Source of the DNA: an uncultured Burkholderiales bacterium | GTDB lineage: Bacteria; Pseudomonadota; Gammaproteobacteria; Burkholderiales; Burkholderiaceae_C | Reading direction: 5' to 3' | Assembly: GCA_903896615.1 (NCBI GenBank) | Contig: CAITYM010000112.1 | Coordinates: forward strand, 1-34,187 | Length of the DNA: 34,187 nucleotides | Shown here: one piece after another, positions 1 through 7,009 of the stretch | Layout of the letters: each line of letters opens with the position of its first letter | Position numbering within the stretch: the first letter of the stretch is position 1 | Made by a program: the position numbers and the translations under genes | Notes under the pieces: model-generated | What the model saw: the letters and a program-made list of their open reading frames with translations, nothing else | Told to the model about the DNA's origin: nothing | The model's database searches: none

Positions 1-1
1 C

Positions 2-733
2 GATGCGGGCAAATTACTCCTTGGGCACGCCAGAGGAATTCATCATCAATTAGAGAGAGCAAGAGAGGAATTGCTTCACATGAGAGGGGGACTCACCGGG
101 CGAGTAGCTCTTGGGTTGCCACCGAGTTTAGCCAGGGCGCTTACGGTTCCGCTGACGCGCGCTTTTAGAGTAGAGATGCCAGACGCTCAACTCACCATTC
201 GCGAGGGCCTATCAACTGCCATGCAAGAAGAGTTACTCAACGCAAGACTTGATATCGCCCTGCTTTACAACGCAACGAACACACCAGGTCTGCACACTGA
301 GCGACTCCAGGGTGAGGAACTGGTTTATGTCAGCGCCAGACCACCAGGCTTGCTCGAGGAGCCCCAAGATTTGTTTGTAGATATGGGGGAAATAGCAACC
401 CAGCCCCTTGTCATACCCAGCAGACCCAACGCTATCAGAATGCACGTGGAAGCGGCTTTCTTGGGTTTAGGACTTACTCCAAATATTACGCTTGAGATCG
501 ACGGGGTACCTGCAATACTAGACCTCGTTGCGGACGGTGCGGGAAATGCAATTCTCACACGACACGCGGTGAGTAGCTCCATTCGCCCCTCCTCCTACAA
601 AACGAGAATGATAAAGAATCCTCACATGAGCATTGAAGTGGCACTAGCGACCAGCTCTAAACGACCAAGCACGCACATTCAGCGCAAAACAATAGACCTA
701 CTCAAACGAATTGCAAATGAGAAGATGAATTAA
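2..733 (+). CDS. LysR-type transcriptional regulator, 5' end outside window
   Basis: This is the 3' part of a LysR-family regulator. The frame stays open to the left edge: codons from position 2 read as the end of the linker helix (LERAREELLHMRGGLTGRV), so the TTG at 71 is not the true start. The DNA-binding winged helix and most of the linker lie outside the window. What remains is the effector-binding domain, opening with the usual GRVALGLPPSLA strand and running about 220 residues to TAA at 731. The effector is unknown. LysR regulators often control a divergent neighbour, but here the next gene (Bug-type receptor) is convergent, so any regulation of the transport block would not be through a shared divergent promoter. 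The family assignment is safe; the target is not known. Confidence 0.9.
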   Translation, partial: DAGKLLLGHARGIHHQLERAREELLHMRGGLTGRVALGLPPSLARALTVPLTRAFRVEMPDAQLTIREGLSTAMQEELLNARLDIALLYNATNTPGLHTERLQGEELVYVSARPPGLLEEPQDLFVDMGEIATQPLVIPSRPNAIRMHVEAAFLGLGLTPNITLEIDGVPAILDLVADGAGNAILTRHAVSSSIRPSSYKTRMIKNPHMSIEVALATSSKRPSTHIQRKTIDLLKRIANEKMN

Positions 734-765
734 GTGATCTTTTCTGGTTCTGCTTTTGTACATTA

Positions 766-822
766 GCTTTTTCTATCACTGCTTTTCTATCACTGCTTCT
801 CTATTACTGCTTTTCTATTCCC
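766..822. repeat. 14-bp degenerate tandem repeat across the stop codon of the Bug receptor gene
   Basis: Three 14-bp units (781-794, 795-808, 809-822; plus-strand form GCTTTTCTATCACT) follow a slightly longer degenerate copy at 766-780. Read on the minus strand, the first unit encodes the last residues of the receptor, the stop codon falls inside the second, and the remaining copies form the 3' untranslated region. Each copy carries TAG, and TAA or TGA also occur. Confidence 0.8.
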
Positions 823-1829
823 GCTCGTTCAATGACCTGAGACCACGTCTTCATCTCAGCTTTAAGCCACTCCTGTGCCTGCGCAGGTGTGCTCGGCTTT
901 GGCTCTACGTTTATGTTGATCAATTTTTGATGAACCGCTGGATTTTTTAAGACTTCTACGATTTCCTTATTTAAGCGCTCAATGGCCTCTGGCGGGGTTT
1001 TAGCAGGAACGGAGAGTCCGTTCCAAGAGGTGGCGATCATGCCCTTCACGGAGGACTCAATGGCGGTGGGAACCTCTGGCAGTGAACTAGATCTTCTCTC
1101 ACTCGTAATGGCTAAAGCTCTCAAGGAGTGCCCTTTAATTTGAGACATCACAGGCGCAAGAATCTCTACAGCAGCATCAATTTGTCCGCCTCTTAACGCA
1201 GTTATAACAGCGGGTGTGCCGTTAAAGGGGACGACCTGTGCATCAATACCTGCAGTGGATTTAAATAACTCAGCAGCCAAGTTTTGAGTACTCCCGATAT
1301 TAACGCTACCAATATTGAGCTGGCCAGGATGTGCCTTCGCATAACTGACTAGTTCACCGAGTGACTTAAATTTAGAGTTATCCGAAGTCACAATTGCCAT
1401 ATCAAAAGTAGCGAGTAAAGATACAGTGGCAAAGTCTTTTAAAGTGTCATAAGGCAAGCTCTTAAAAAGACCTGCACTCACAGCAGTGCCGTTAGACATC
1501 AAAAACATCGTATGCCCATCGGGGTCGGACTTTGCCACCATATCCGCTGCAACAATCCCTCCCGCGCCCGGCTTGTTCTCTATAACTACAGCCTGCCCAA
1601 GACGCTCAGACAGAGCCTGCGCTACAACGCGTGCGGTTAGGTCTGCAACACCCCCAGCACCAAAGGGGACGACGATCTTAAAGGGTTGTTTTGTAAAAGC
1701 CCCAGCATCAAAGTTGGCCGCGACGCAAAGATTCAGATTGCTTAGACCACCCAGCACCAAAGCAACACCTAACAGTCTAGATAGCGCAGTACGTAGTGAC
1801 TCTAAATACTTCTTAGTTTTGATTTTCAT
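804..1829 (-). CDS. Bug/TctC-family tripartite tricarboxylate transporter substrate-binding protein
   Basis: This is a periplasmic binding receptor of the Bug (TctC) family, which is greatly expanded in Burkholderiales. The 341 residues start with a signal peptide (basic start, hydrophobic segment about 17-36, likely cut near CVAA). The core follows as KIVVPFGAGGVADLTAR, then VIENKPGAGGIVAADMVAKSDPDGHTM, the typical ligand-loop signature. The C-terminal helices resemble the family (PPEAIERLNKEIVEVLKNP). No tctA or tctB membrane genes are in the window, so it may be an orphan receptor that borrows a transporter or signals. It lies 118 bp downstream of livF on the same strand, so it may be the last gene of that operon. 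The ATG at 1829 is preceded by a GGGCGA stretch that is itself the last unit of a repeat array. The ligand cannot be told from sequence. Confidence 0.92.
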   Translation of the reverse strand: MKIKTKKYLESLRTALSRLLGVALVLGGLSNLNLCVAANFDAGAFTKQPFKIVVPFGAGGVADLTARVVAQALSERLGQAVVIENKPGAGGIVAADMVAKSDPDGHTMFLMSNGTAVSAGLFKSLPYDTLKDFATVSLLATFDMAIVTSDNSKFKSLGELVSYAKAHPGQLNIGSVNIGSTQNLAAELFKSTAGIDAQVVPFNGTPAVITALRGGQIDAAVEILAPVMSQIKGHSLRALAITSERRSSSLPEVPTAIESSVKGMIATSWNGLSVPAKTPPEAIERLNKEIVEVLKNPAVHQKLININVEPKPSTPAQAQEWLKAEMKTWSQVIERAGIEKQ

Positions 1830-1919
1830 TTTTCGCCCATTCTTAAATCACCCACATTTAAATCACCCGCATTTAATTCGTCTGAATCTAAATCACTTGC
1901 ATTTAAATCAAGCACATAA
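1830..1919. repeat. 15-bp tandem repeat forming the leader of the Bug receptor gene
   Basis: Six 15-bp units lie head to tail at 1905-1919, 1890-1904, 1875-1889, 1860-1874, 1845-1859 and 1830-1844. On the coding (minus) strand the best-conserved form is AAATGCGGGTGATTT. The unit nearest the gene (AAGAATGGGCGAAAA) abuts the ATG, and its GGGCGA occupies the place of GGGTGA in the other units, roughly where a ribosome-binding site would sit. The third unit (1875-1889) is the most diverged of the inner ones. Confidence 0.85.
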
Positions 1920-1947
1920 ATTAGCAAAGGAAAGTCGTATAAACGTC

Positions 1948-2718
1948 TTACCGGGTCACGCCTAGAAATCTATCTAAAGTCTGTTGATTTTGGCTAAGAG
2001 TAGACGCTTTCTCTTTGTGAACAATGGTTCCTTTTTCAAGGATAACTGCTTCATCAGATATAGCAAGAATCATCTGGGGATGCTGCTCCACAATAATAGC
2101 TGCGAGCCCCTCCTCCCTTGTAATCCACCGGATTGCTTTCAAAAGTTCTTCGACAATGATGGGGGCAAGTCCTTCAAGCGGCTCGTCCAGCAGTAGCAAA
2201 CGTGGATTAACCACAAGTGCACGCGCCATGGCAAGCATTTGCTGCTCACCGCCAGAGAGTTGGGAGCCCAAATTACCTCTTCTCTCTAAAAGTCGAGGAA
2301 AAAATTCGTAAACTCTCTCTGGAGACCAAGCCTTAGGACCTTGCACAGCTCTATACACAGCCGTTAAGTTTTCATGAACAGTTAGGGACTTAAAAATATT
2401 TCTCTCTTGCGGCACCCACCCAATACCGCCTAATTTCAATGTGCTCACTCGCTTAAAAGAGGGTAGATCCTGAATTTGAACGCCGTCTAATTCAATAGTT
2501 CCGCGGTGCAACCGTGTGGCACCTGCAAGTGTATTGATGAGCGTAGTTTTACCAACGCCGTTGCGCCCTAAAAGCGCTAAGGTTTGGCCAGGCGCTATCG
2601 AGAAGCTCACATCATTCAAAACGACTGCCTCTCCGTAGCCTGAGCTTAGCCCCTCAACCTTTAGCAAAGTATCTCCTCCCGCCTCATTGAGCCTAGCGTG
2701 TGTAGAGTGATCACTCAT
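1948..2718 (-). CDS. livF: Branched-chain amino acid-type ABC transporter, ATP-binding protein LivF
   Basis: This is one of the two ATPases of a LivFGHM-type importer. In its 256 residues I see Walker A GRNGVGKT at 51-58, a Q-loop (GWVPQERNIF), the signature LSGGEQQMLAMARAL, Walker B LLLLDEP followed by LEGLAP, and the switch histidine in VEQH. The LEGLAP stretch and overall length are typical of LivF. The gene overlaps the end of livG by 8 bp, and AGGGA lies about 9 bp before its ATG, so translation is probably coupled. The N-terminal 16 residues are a short polar extension. The substrate could be an amino acid, urea, an amide or an aromatic acid, since this family is broad. Confidence 0.95.
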   Translation of the reverse strand: MSDHSTHARLNEAGGDTLLKVEGLSSGYGEAVVLNDVSFSIAPGQTLALLGRNGVGKTTLINTLAGATRLHRGTIELDGVQIQDLPSFKRVSTLKLGGIGWVPQERNIFKSLTVHENLTAVYRAVQGPKAWSPERVYEFFPRLLERRGNLGSQLSGGEQQMLAMARALVVNPRLLLLDEPLEGLAPIIVEELLKAIRWITREEGLAAIIVEQHPQMILAISDEAVILEKGTIVHKEKASTLSQNQQTLDRFLGVTR

Positions 2719-3505
2719 GGGTATGTCCCTCGATTTGAGTGTGCCCCAGATAGACAGCCTTTACATGGGGATCATTCGCAATTTCCTCGGGCGAGCCCTC
2801 CGTAAGCACAGCCCCGTTAACAAGCACAGTCATTCGGGTAGCGAAATTAAAGACCAAATCCATATCATGCTCGATCAACAAAATAGACACATCAGCGGGT
2901 AGTGCAGCAACTGTAGCCAGTAACTCATCGCGTTCGCCCGTTGGTACACCCGCGACTGGCTCATCAAGCAGCAGTATCTTAGGATTACAAGCCAGTGCAA
3001 TAGCCATCTCAAGGAGCCTTCTTTTGCCGTATGACATGAGTGAGGTTTGAACGTTCATCACCTCACTCAATCTAAATTGAACCAGTAACTCCTCTACTCG
3101 TTCTAAGACCAAATCACTGCGCCCCATAGGTTTGTACCAAACCCCGCCCTCACCCATGTGCTGGGAGACAACGAGAGTAAGAGTTTCTAAGGGGGTGAGC
3201 GTATCAAAGAGTTGGTTGATTTGAAACGTCCTGACCAATCCCCGGCGAACCCGCAGGTGAGGACTTAAATCCGAGATGTCCTCCCCCAGTAGTTCAATGC
3301 GCCCGCTTGTTGGTTTTAATACGCCAGTCAGCAAATTGATGAGCGTGGTCTTACCGGCCCCGTTAGGCCCAATCAATGCGTGTCGTGCACCGTGCTTGAG
3401 GTGAAGGGTTACGTTTTGAGTTGCTTTGATACCGCCAAAGGTTTTGACCAACCCTACAGCTGACAAAACTGTGTCCATTGGTTGACTCTGGAAGGGTGCG
3501 CTCAT
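2711..3505 (-). CDS. livG: Branched-chain amino acid-type ABC transporter, ATP-binding protein LivG
   Basis: This is the second ATPase of the importer, 264 residues. Walker A GPNGAGKT is at 46-53, the Q-loop follows in VRTFQINQLF, and Walker B is LLLLDEPVAG with the switch histidine in LIEHDM. The signature is MSYGKRR in place of LSGGQ, which is the usual LivG variant (SYG), so it should not be read as an inactive site. The start ATG overlaps the livM stop by 4 bp (ATGA) and has a GGGGGTGG ribosome-binding stretch just upstream. It would pair with LivF under the LivH/LivM membrane pair at the inner membrane. Confidence 0.95.
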   Translation of the reverse strand: MSAPFQSQPMDTVLSAVGLVKTFGGIKATQNVTLHLKHGARHALIGPNGAGKTTLINLLTGVLKPTSGRIELLGEDISDLSPHLRVRRGLVRTFQINQLFDTLTPLETLTLVVSQHMGEGGVWYKPMGRSDLVLERVEELLVQFRLSEVMNVQTSLMSYGKRRLLEMAIALACNPKILLLDEPVAGVPTGERDELLATVAALPADVSILLIEHDMDLVFNFATRMTVLVNGAVLTEGSPEEIANDPHVKAVYLGHTQIEGHTHE

Positions 3506-4599
3506 ACACCACCCCCATGACTTGTACCCTGTGCTGATTTACCCAACCTACCCCAAAGGCTCACAGGCATGAACCATCCCTTAATTCTGTCGCGCCCAAC
3601 ATGCACCAGCACAATTAATAAAAGTCCAATCCAAAACATCCAATACTGCGGCGTGACGGCGGAGAGCTCACTTTGCAAAATTTTAAAAATAATCGCACCG
3701 GCAATACCGCCGTACAACCACCCTACCCCACCAATCACAAGCATCAACATCAGATCTGCTGATCGGTCAAATGCAAAAACATCCAGAGATGCAAAGCCAG
3801 TCGTTTGTGCCAGCACCCCGCCTGCGACTCCCGCAATGCTTGCAGCAATGGTGTAGACACTGATGAGAACCCTAGAGACGGGTACTCCTATAGCCATTGC
3901 TCTGAGTCTATTGTCTCTAATCACCCTAAGCGTATAACCCCAAGGTGAATTAACCAACTTACGAACCAACAAGAAAAGAATCATTGCAATACTGATAGCG
4001 TACCAAGCCGCAGTGCGCCCCTCTAAATCAAACTCAAAGTGCCCAAGCACAGGACCAATCAAAACACCTTGCAAGCCGTCTGATCCTCCTGTTAGCCAAT
4101 CCATTTGATTGGCCAACTCCAAGAGGATGAGTGCAACACCCAAAGTTACCATCAATCTGGTCAAATCGCTTCCCCTCAAAATAGTGAAGCTACAAATCCA
4201 ACCAAGGGCGCCCGCAAAAAGTCCACAAACAAGGAGTCCAACAAGTGGATCCGCAATAAAGAATTTAGCAAACAAGGCGGCGGCGTAAACACCTAAGCCA
4301 AAAAATGCAGCATGACCAAGCGAGACAATACCGCTGTAGCCTAGGACCAAATCCAAAGACAATGCAAATAAAGCCGTAATCGCAATCTCACTAATCATCA
4401 TGTCATGACTAGGAAAGGCCAAAGGAGTTGCGAACGCAAGAATCCAAAAAAGAACCTCCGCGAGCTTTATTTTGGATACTTGCTGCAGTGAGGAGCGCAT
4501 TAAACTCAGATCATTAGCGGTTGTCCTGGGTGAACTAGATGAGCTAGGTGAGCTAGGTGAGCTAGGTGAATTTGATCTAGGGGTAGACATATCGCTCAT
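3502..4599 (-). CDS. livM: Branched-chain amino acid-type ABC transporter permease LivM
   Basis: This is an inner-membrane permease of the LivM family, 365 residues, with many hydrophobic helices. Family signatures are visible: LVLGYSGIVSLGHAAFFGLGVY near residue 85 and the GGxGWLYG region late in the protein. The first 40 residues are unusual: a Ser/Pro-rich cytosolic tail built from a 9-bp repeat, which normal LivM proteins lack. The ATG at 4599 has AGGGGG upstream and overlaps the livH stop by 4 bp. A later start is possible but has no better ribosome site that I can see. Function as the partner of LivH is well supported; the tail looks like a repeat expansion rather than a domain. Confidence 0.94.
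   Translation of the reverse strand: MSDMSTPRSNSPSSPSSPSSSSSPRTTANDLSLMRSSLQQVSKIKLAEVLFWILAFATPLAFPSHDMMISEIAITALFALSLDLVLGYSGIVSLGHAAFFGLGVYAAALFAKFFIADPLVGLLVCGLFAGALGWICSFTILRGSDLTRLMVTLGVALILLELANQMDWLTGGSDGLQGVLIGPVLGHFEFDLEGRTAAWYAISIAMILFLLVRKLVNSPWGYTLRVIRDNRLRAMAIGVPVSRVLISVYTIAASIAGVAGGVLAQTTGFASLDVFAFDRSADLMLMLVIGGVGWLYGGIAGAIIFKILQSELSAVTPQYWMFWIGLLLIVLVHVGRDRIKGWFMPVSLWGRLGKSAQGTSHGGGV
4525..4569. repeat. 9-bp in-frame tandem repeat coding the Ser/Pro tail of LivM
   Basis: Five 9-bp units: three identical (GCTAGGTGA on the plus strand, 4543-4569) and two diverged (4525-4542). On the coding strand they read TCA CCT AGC, giving Ser-Pro-Ser repeats. The unit is a multiple of three, so copy-number change would lengthen or shorten the tail without a frameshift. 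Confidence 0.85.
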
Positions 4600-5468
4600 G
4601 ACTTACCCCCTCTGGAGAAAAGCCCCTGTGGACGCCAAAGTAAGATGATGATCATCAGTGAATACACAATAAAACCTCCCAACTTGGGAACGTAGTATTT
4701 ACCAGCAACATCCGCAATCCCAAGCAGCAAAGCGGCCAACAGTGGCCCAGTAATGGAGGACGTTCCTCCAACTGAGACAACTATCAGAAAATAAATCATG
4801 TATTTAAGTGGAAAGATTGGGTCTATAGATAACACCTCCGCACCCAGTGCACCACCAAGACCTGCTAGCCCGGATCCAACAGCAAACGTAAGCAAGAACA
4901 CTTTATTTACATTTATACCCAAACCTGATGCGACCACGGGATCGTCCACCGAAGCGCGCAGTTGACTACCAAATCTTGTTTTAGTAAGCGTGCTTTGAAG
5001 GGCAATCGTGAGAAGTGCGCAAATAAGGATAATTAACAACCTATAGTGCCCCATTCCTAAAGTCCAGGGGTCTTCACCAATTTCAGTACGTCCTTTTAAC
5101 CAAAGTGGCAACTGTATATTTTGCTGTCCCGACCCCATCAAGTAATCAGCGCCCGCAACGGACATAAACGCGAGCCCGATAGAGAAGAGTACCTGATCTA
5201 GGTGCGGCCTTCTATAAAGGGGTCGATACAACGTGCGCTCTAATATTGCGCCAAGGGCCGCGCTCACTAAAAAGGCCAGAGGCAGGCAGACCAAAAAAGG
5301 AACATCAAATTTCTGCATTAAAAGGACGGTGCAATACCCGCCCAGCATTGCAAATGCACCGTGCGCCAGATTGATAAAGTTCATCAGACCAAGCGTTACA
5401 GCCAGTCCAACCGCCAGCACAAAAAGAAGCATGCCGTAAGCCACACCGTCAAAGAGAATAGTCAACAT
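4596..5468 (-). CDS. livH: Branched-chain amino acid-type ABC transporter permease LivH
   Basis: This is an inner-membrane permease of the LivH family, 290 residues. Typical segments are GLMNFINLAHGAFAMLGGY in the first third and the conserved GGxGALGAEVLSIDPIFPL and VVSVGGTSSITGPLLAALLLG stretches near the end. It is mostly hydrophobic with about eight likely helices. It heads the tightly overlapping livHMGF block; livK lies 137 bp upstream with a repeat-bearing gap between them. No good ribosome-binding site is visible before ATG 5468, so coupling to an upstream message or a weak site is likely. Assignment is firm; substrate is unknown. Confidence 0.94.
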   Translation of the reverse strand: MLTILFDGVAYGMLLFVLAVGLAVTLGLMNFINLAHGAFAMLGGYCTVLLMQKFDVPFLVCLPLAFLVSAALGAILERTLYRPLYRRPHLDQVLFSIGLAFMSVAGADYLMGSGQQNIQLPLWLKGRTEIGEDPWTLGMGHYRLLIILICALLTIALQSTLTKTRFGSQLRASVDDPVVASGLGINVNKVFLLTFAVGSGLAGLGGALGAEVLSIDPIFPLKYMIYFLIVVSVGGTSSITGPLLAALLLGIADVAGKYYVPKLGGFIVYSLMIIILLWRPQGLFSRGGKS

Positions 5469-5520
5469 AAAAAATGAAGCGCTTGTAGTTTGATGCTAAA
5501 TATTAAATACACAAACAAAG

Positions 5521-5560
5521 AGTTTGGGTAGGTTTGGGTAGGTTTGGGTTGGGGGGGGGT
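5521..5560. repeat. 10-bp tandem repeat and G9 tract between livK and livH
   Basis: Three 10-bp units close to GGTTTGGGTA occupy 5521-5550. They are followed by an uninterrupted run of nine G at 5551-5559, C-rich on the transcribed (minus) message. The array lies in the 137-bp gap between the livK stop and the livH start. Confidence 0.85.
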
Positions 5561-5605
5561 GGAATCCAAATGAATCACCGCCCCCAAAGTCAATTAACCC
5601 ATACT

Positions 5606-6793
5606 TTATTGAGTTTTACCGGGATCTTTAACGTCCTTAATTGTTTCAAACTCAGTATTGAAGTACTCTCCATTGATTTTCTCAACTTTTCTGATGTACA
5701 TATTGTGTACAACGTCACGGGTTTGCGCGTCAATGAACATCGGGCCCCTTGGGCTTTCAAATATTTGGCCCTTCATAGCTGCCAAGAGCGCATCTCCACC
5801 CGCTTTACCTTTAGTAGCTTTTAAAGCTTCATAAATAACGCGAGTACCGTCGTACCCTGCTACGGCCATGAAGTTAGGACGCATTTTGTTGTTGGCTTTT
5901 TCAAAAGCTTCAACAAATTTTTGATTAACCGCTGATTTGTGGGTCACTGAGTAGTGATGCGATGTAACCATTCCAAGTGATACATCACCTATGCCGTTGA
6001 GCAAATCATCATCTGTCACGTCGCCCGTACCAATCAACTTGATACCAGTCTTGTCGAGTCCGCGTTCAGCAAACTGTTTCATCACTTGTGTGCCTTGACC
6101 GGAGGGCACAAATACGAAAAGCGCTTCAGGCTTTAAATCACGCACTTTTTGAAGAAAGGGCGCAAAGTCAGCATTGCGAAGCGGAACACGCATTGCCTCC
6201 ATAATTTGTCCACCGTTTAACAAAAGTCGCTCTCTAAAGAACTTTTCTGCATCTATACCTGGGCCGTAATCGGACACCAGCGTTACAGCTTTTTTGATAC
6301 CGTTCTTGGCAGCCCAGTCACCCATTGTCACTGCAGCCTGTGGTAATGCAAAACTGGTTCGGATAATGTAAGGAGATGCCAATGTAATACTTGAAGTAGC
6401 AGCGGCCATAACAACCAGTGGAGTCTTGGACTGAGTCGCTATCGGTGCTGTAGCCAAGGCAAGTGGTGTCAAACCAAAACCGGCCAACACATCAACCTTA
6501 TCATTTACCACCATCTCTTGAGCAATACGTTTAGTAACGTCAGGCAAACCCGTGTCGTCTTTAACGATCAATTCAACATTCCTACCTGCAATCTTGCCCG
6601 AGTTTTGAGCCATATAAAGCCTCACACCGGCCTCAACTTGTTTGCCAGTAGATGCAGCCTGACCCGTCATCGGCAAAATAAGCCCAATTTTGAAAGGCTC
6701 ATCTGCAAAAGCGGTGAGAGTTGAGAATGCTGCAACACCCAGCGCAGTCTTGACTAACTTTTGGGTGAAAGAGCGTTTACTAATTTTGAACAT
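5606..6793 (-). CDS. livK: ABC transporter periplasmic substrate-binding protein, LivK type
   Basis: This is the periplasmic receptor of the adjacent importer, 395 residues. A signal peptide (basic MFKISKRSFTQK, then a hydrophobic run, cut near TAFA/DEP) is followed by the Peripla_BP_6 opening FKIGLILPMTGQAASTGKQVEAG. Later come the second-lobe elements (SDYGPGIDAEKFF, the GTGDVTDDDLL segment and VAGYDGTRVIYEAL). Ribosome site GGAG lies 8 bp before ATG 6793. It is the first gene of the block, so the promoter probably lies in 6794-7009. Many LivK-like receptors in Burkholderiales bind aromatic acids, amides or other carboxylates rather than leucine, so the ligand is open and the symbol denotes the family. 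Confidence 0.92.
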   Translation of the reverse strand: MFKISKRSFTQKLVKTALGVAAFSTLTAFADEPFKIGLILPMTGQAASTGKQVEAGVRLYMAQNSGKIAGRNVELIVKDDTGLPDVTKRIAQEMVVNDKVDVLAGFGLTPLALATAPIATQSKTPLVVMAAATSSITLASPYIIRTSFALPQAAVTMGDWAAKNGIKKAVTLVSDYGPGIDAEKFFRERLLLNGGQIMEAMRVPLRNADFAPFLQKVRDLKPEALFVFVPSGQGTQVMKQFAERGLDKTGIKLIGTGDVTDDDLLNGIGDVSLGMVTSHHYSVTHKSAVNQKFVEAFEKANNKMRPNFMAVAGYDGTRVIYEALKATKGKAGGDALLAAMKGQIFESPRGPMFIDAQTRDVVHNMYIRKVEKINGEYFNTEFETIKDVKDPGKTQ

Positions 6794-6959
6794 GTTGTAT
6801 CTCCGAATTCAGTTTAAAAATCTCTTACCTGAAACACCTTATGACGGGCAGTAGAGTTGAGTTATGAGCCTCTCGCACATTATCGCTAAATTTAAGGAGG
6901 AGTGAGCAGCTACGTTTGGTTTTCTTTAAGTGCAGTTAAAACCGTTATTAACGTTATCC

Positions 6960-6988
6960 GAGGGTTTAACCCTCACCTCGAACGGGTT
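6960..6988. promoter_or_regulatory. Nested inverted repeats upstream of livK
   Basis: GAGGGTTTAACCCTC (6960-6974) is a perfect 7+1+7 palindrome. Its inner TTAACCC (6966-6972) can instead pair with GGGTTAA at 6982-6988 over a 9-nt loop. It lies between the rimO stop and livK, about 165 bp before the livK start. No T-run follows on either strand, so an intrinsic terminator is unlikely. An operator for the transport block is possible but unproven. Confidence 0.4.
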
Positions 6989-7009
6989 AAGGGCCTCTTG
7001 AAAACAGAT

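Noticed and set aside
1830-1919. CRISPR-like array
   Set aside because: The 15-bp units are directly adjacent with no spacers, and no cas genes are nearby.
1486-1965. 159-codon plus-strand frame
   Set aside because: It is a shadow of the Bug receptor gene and of the repeat array; its composition follows the opposite strand.
2711-3505. LivG with a missing ABC signature motif
   Set aside because: The SYG variant is normal in LivG proteins, so it is not a defect.
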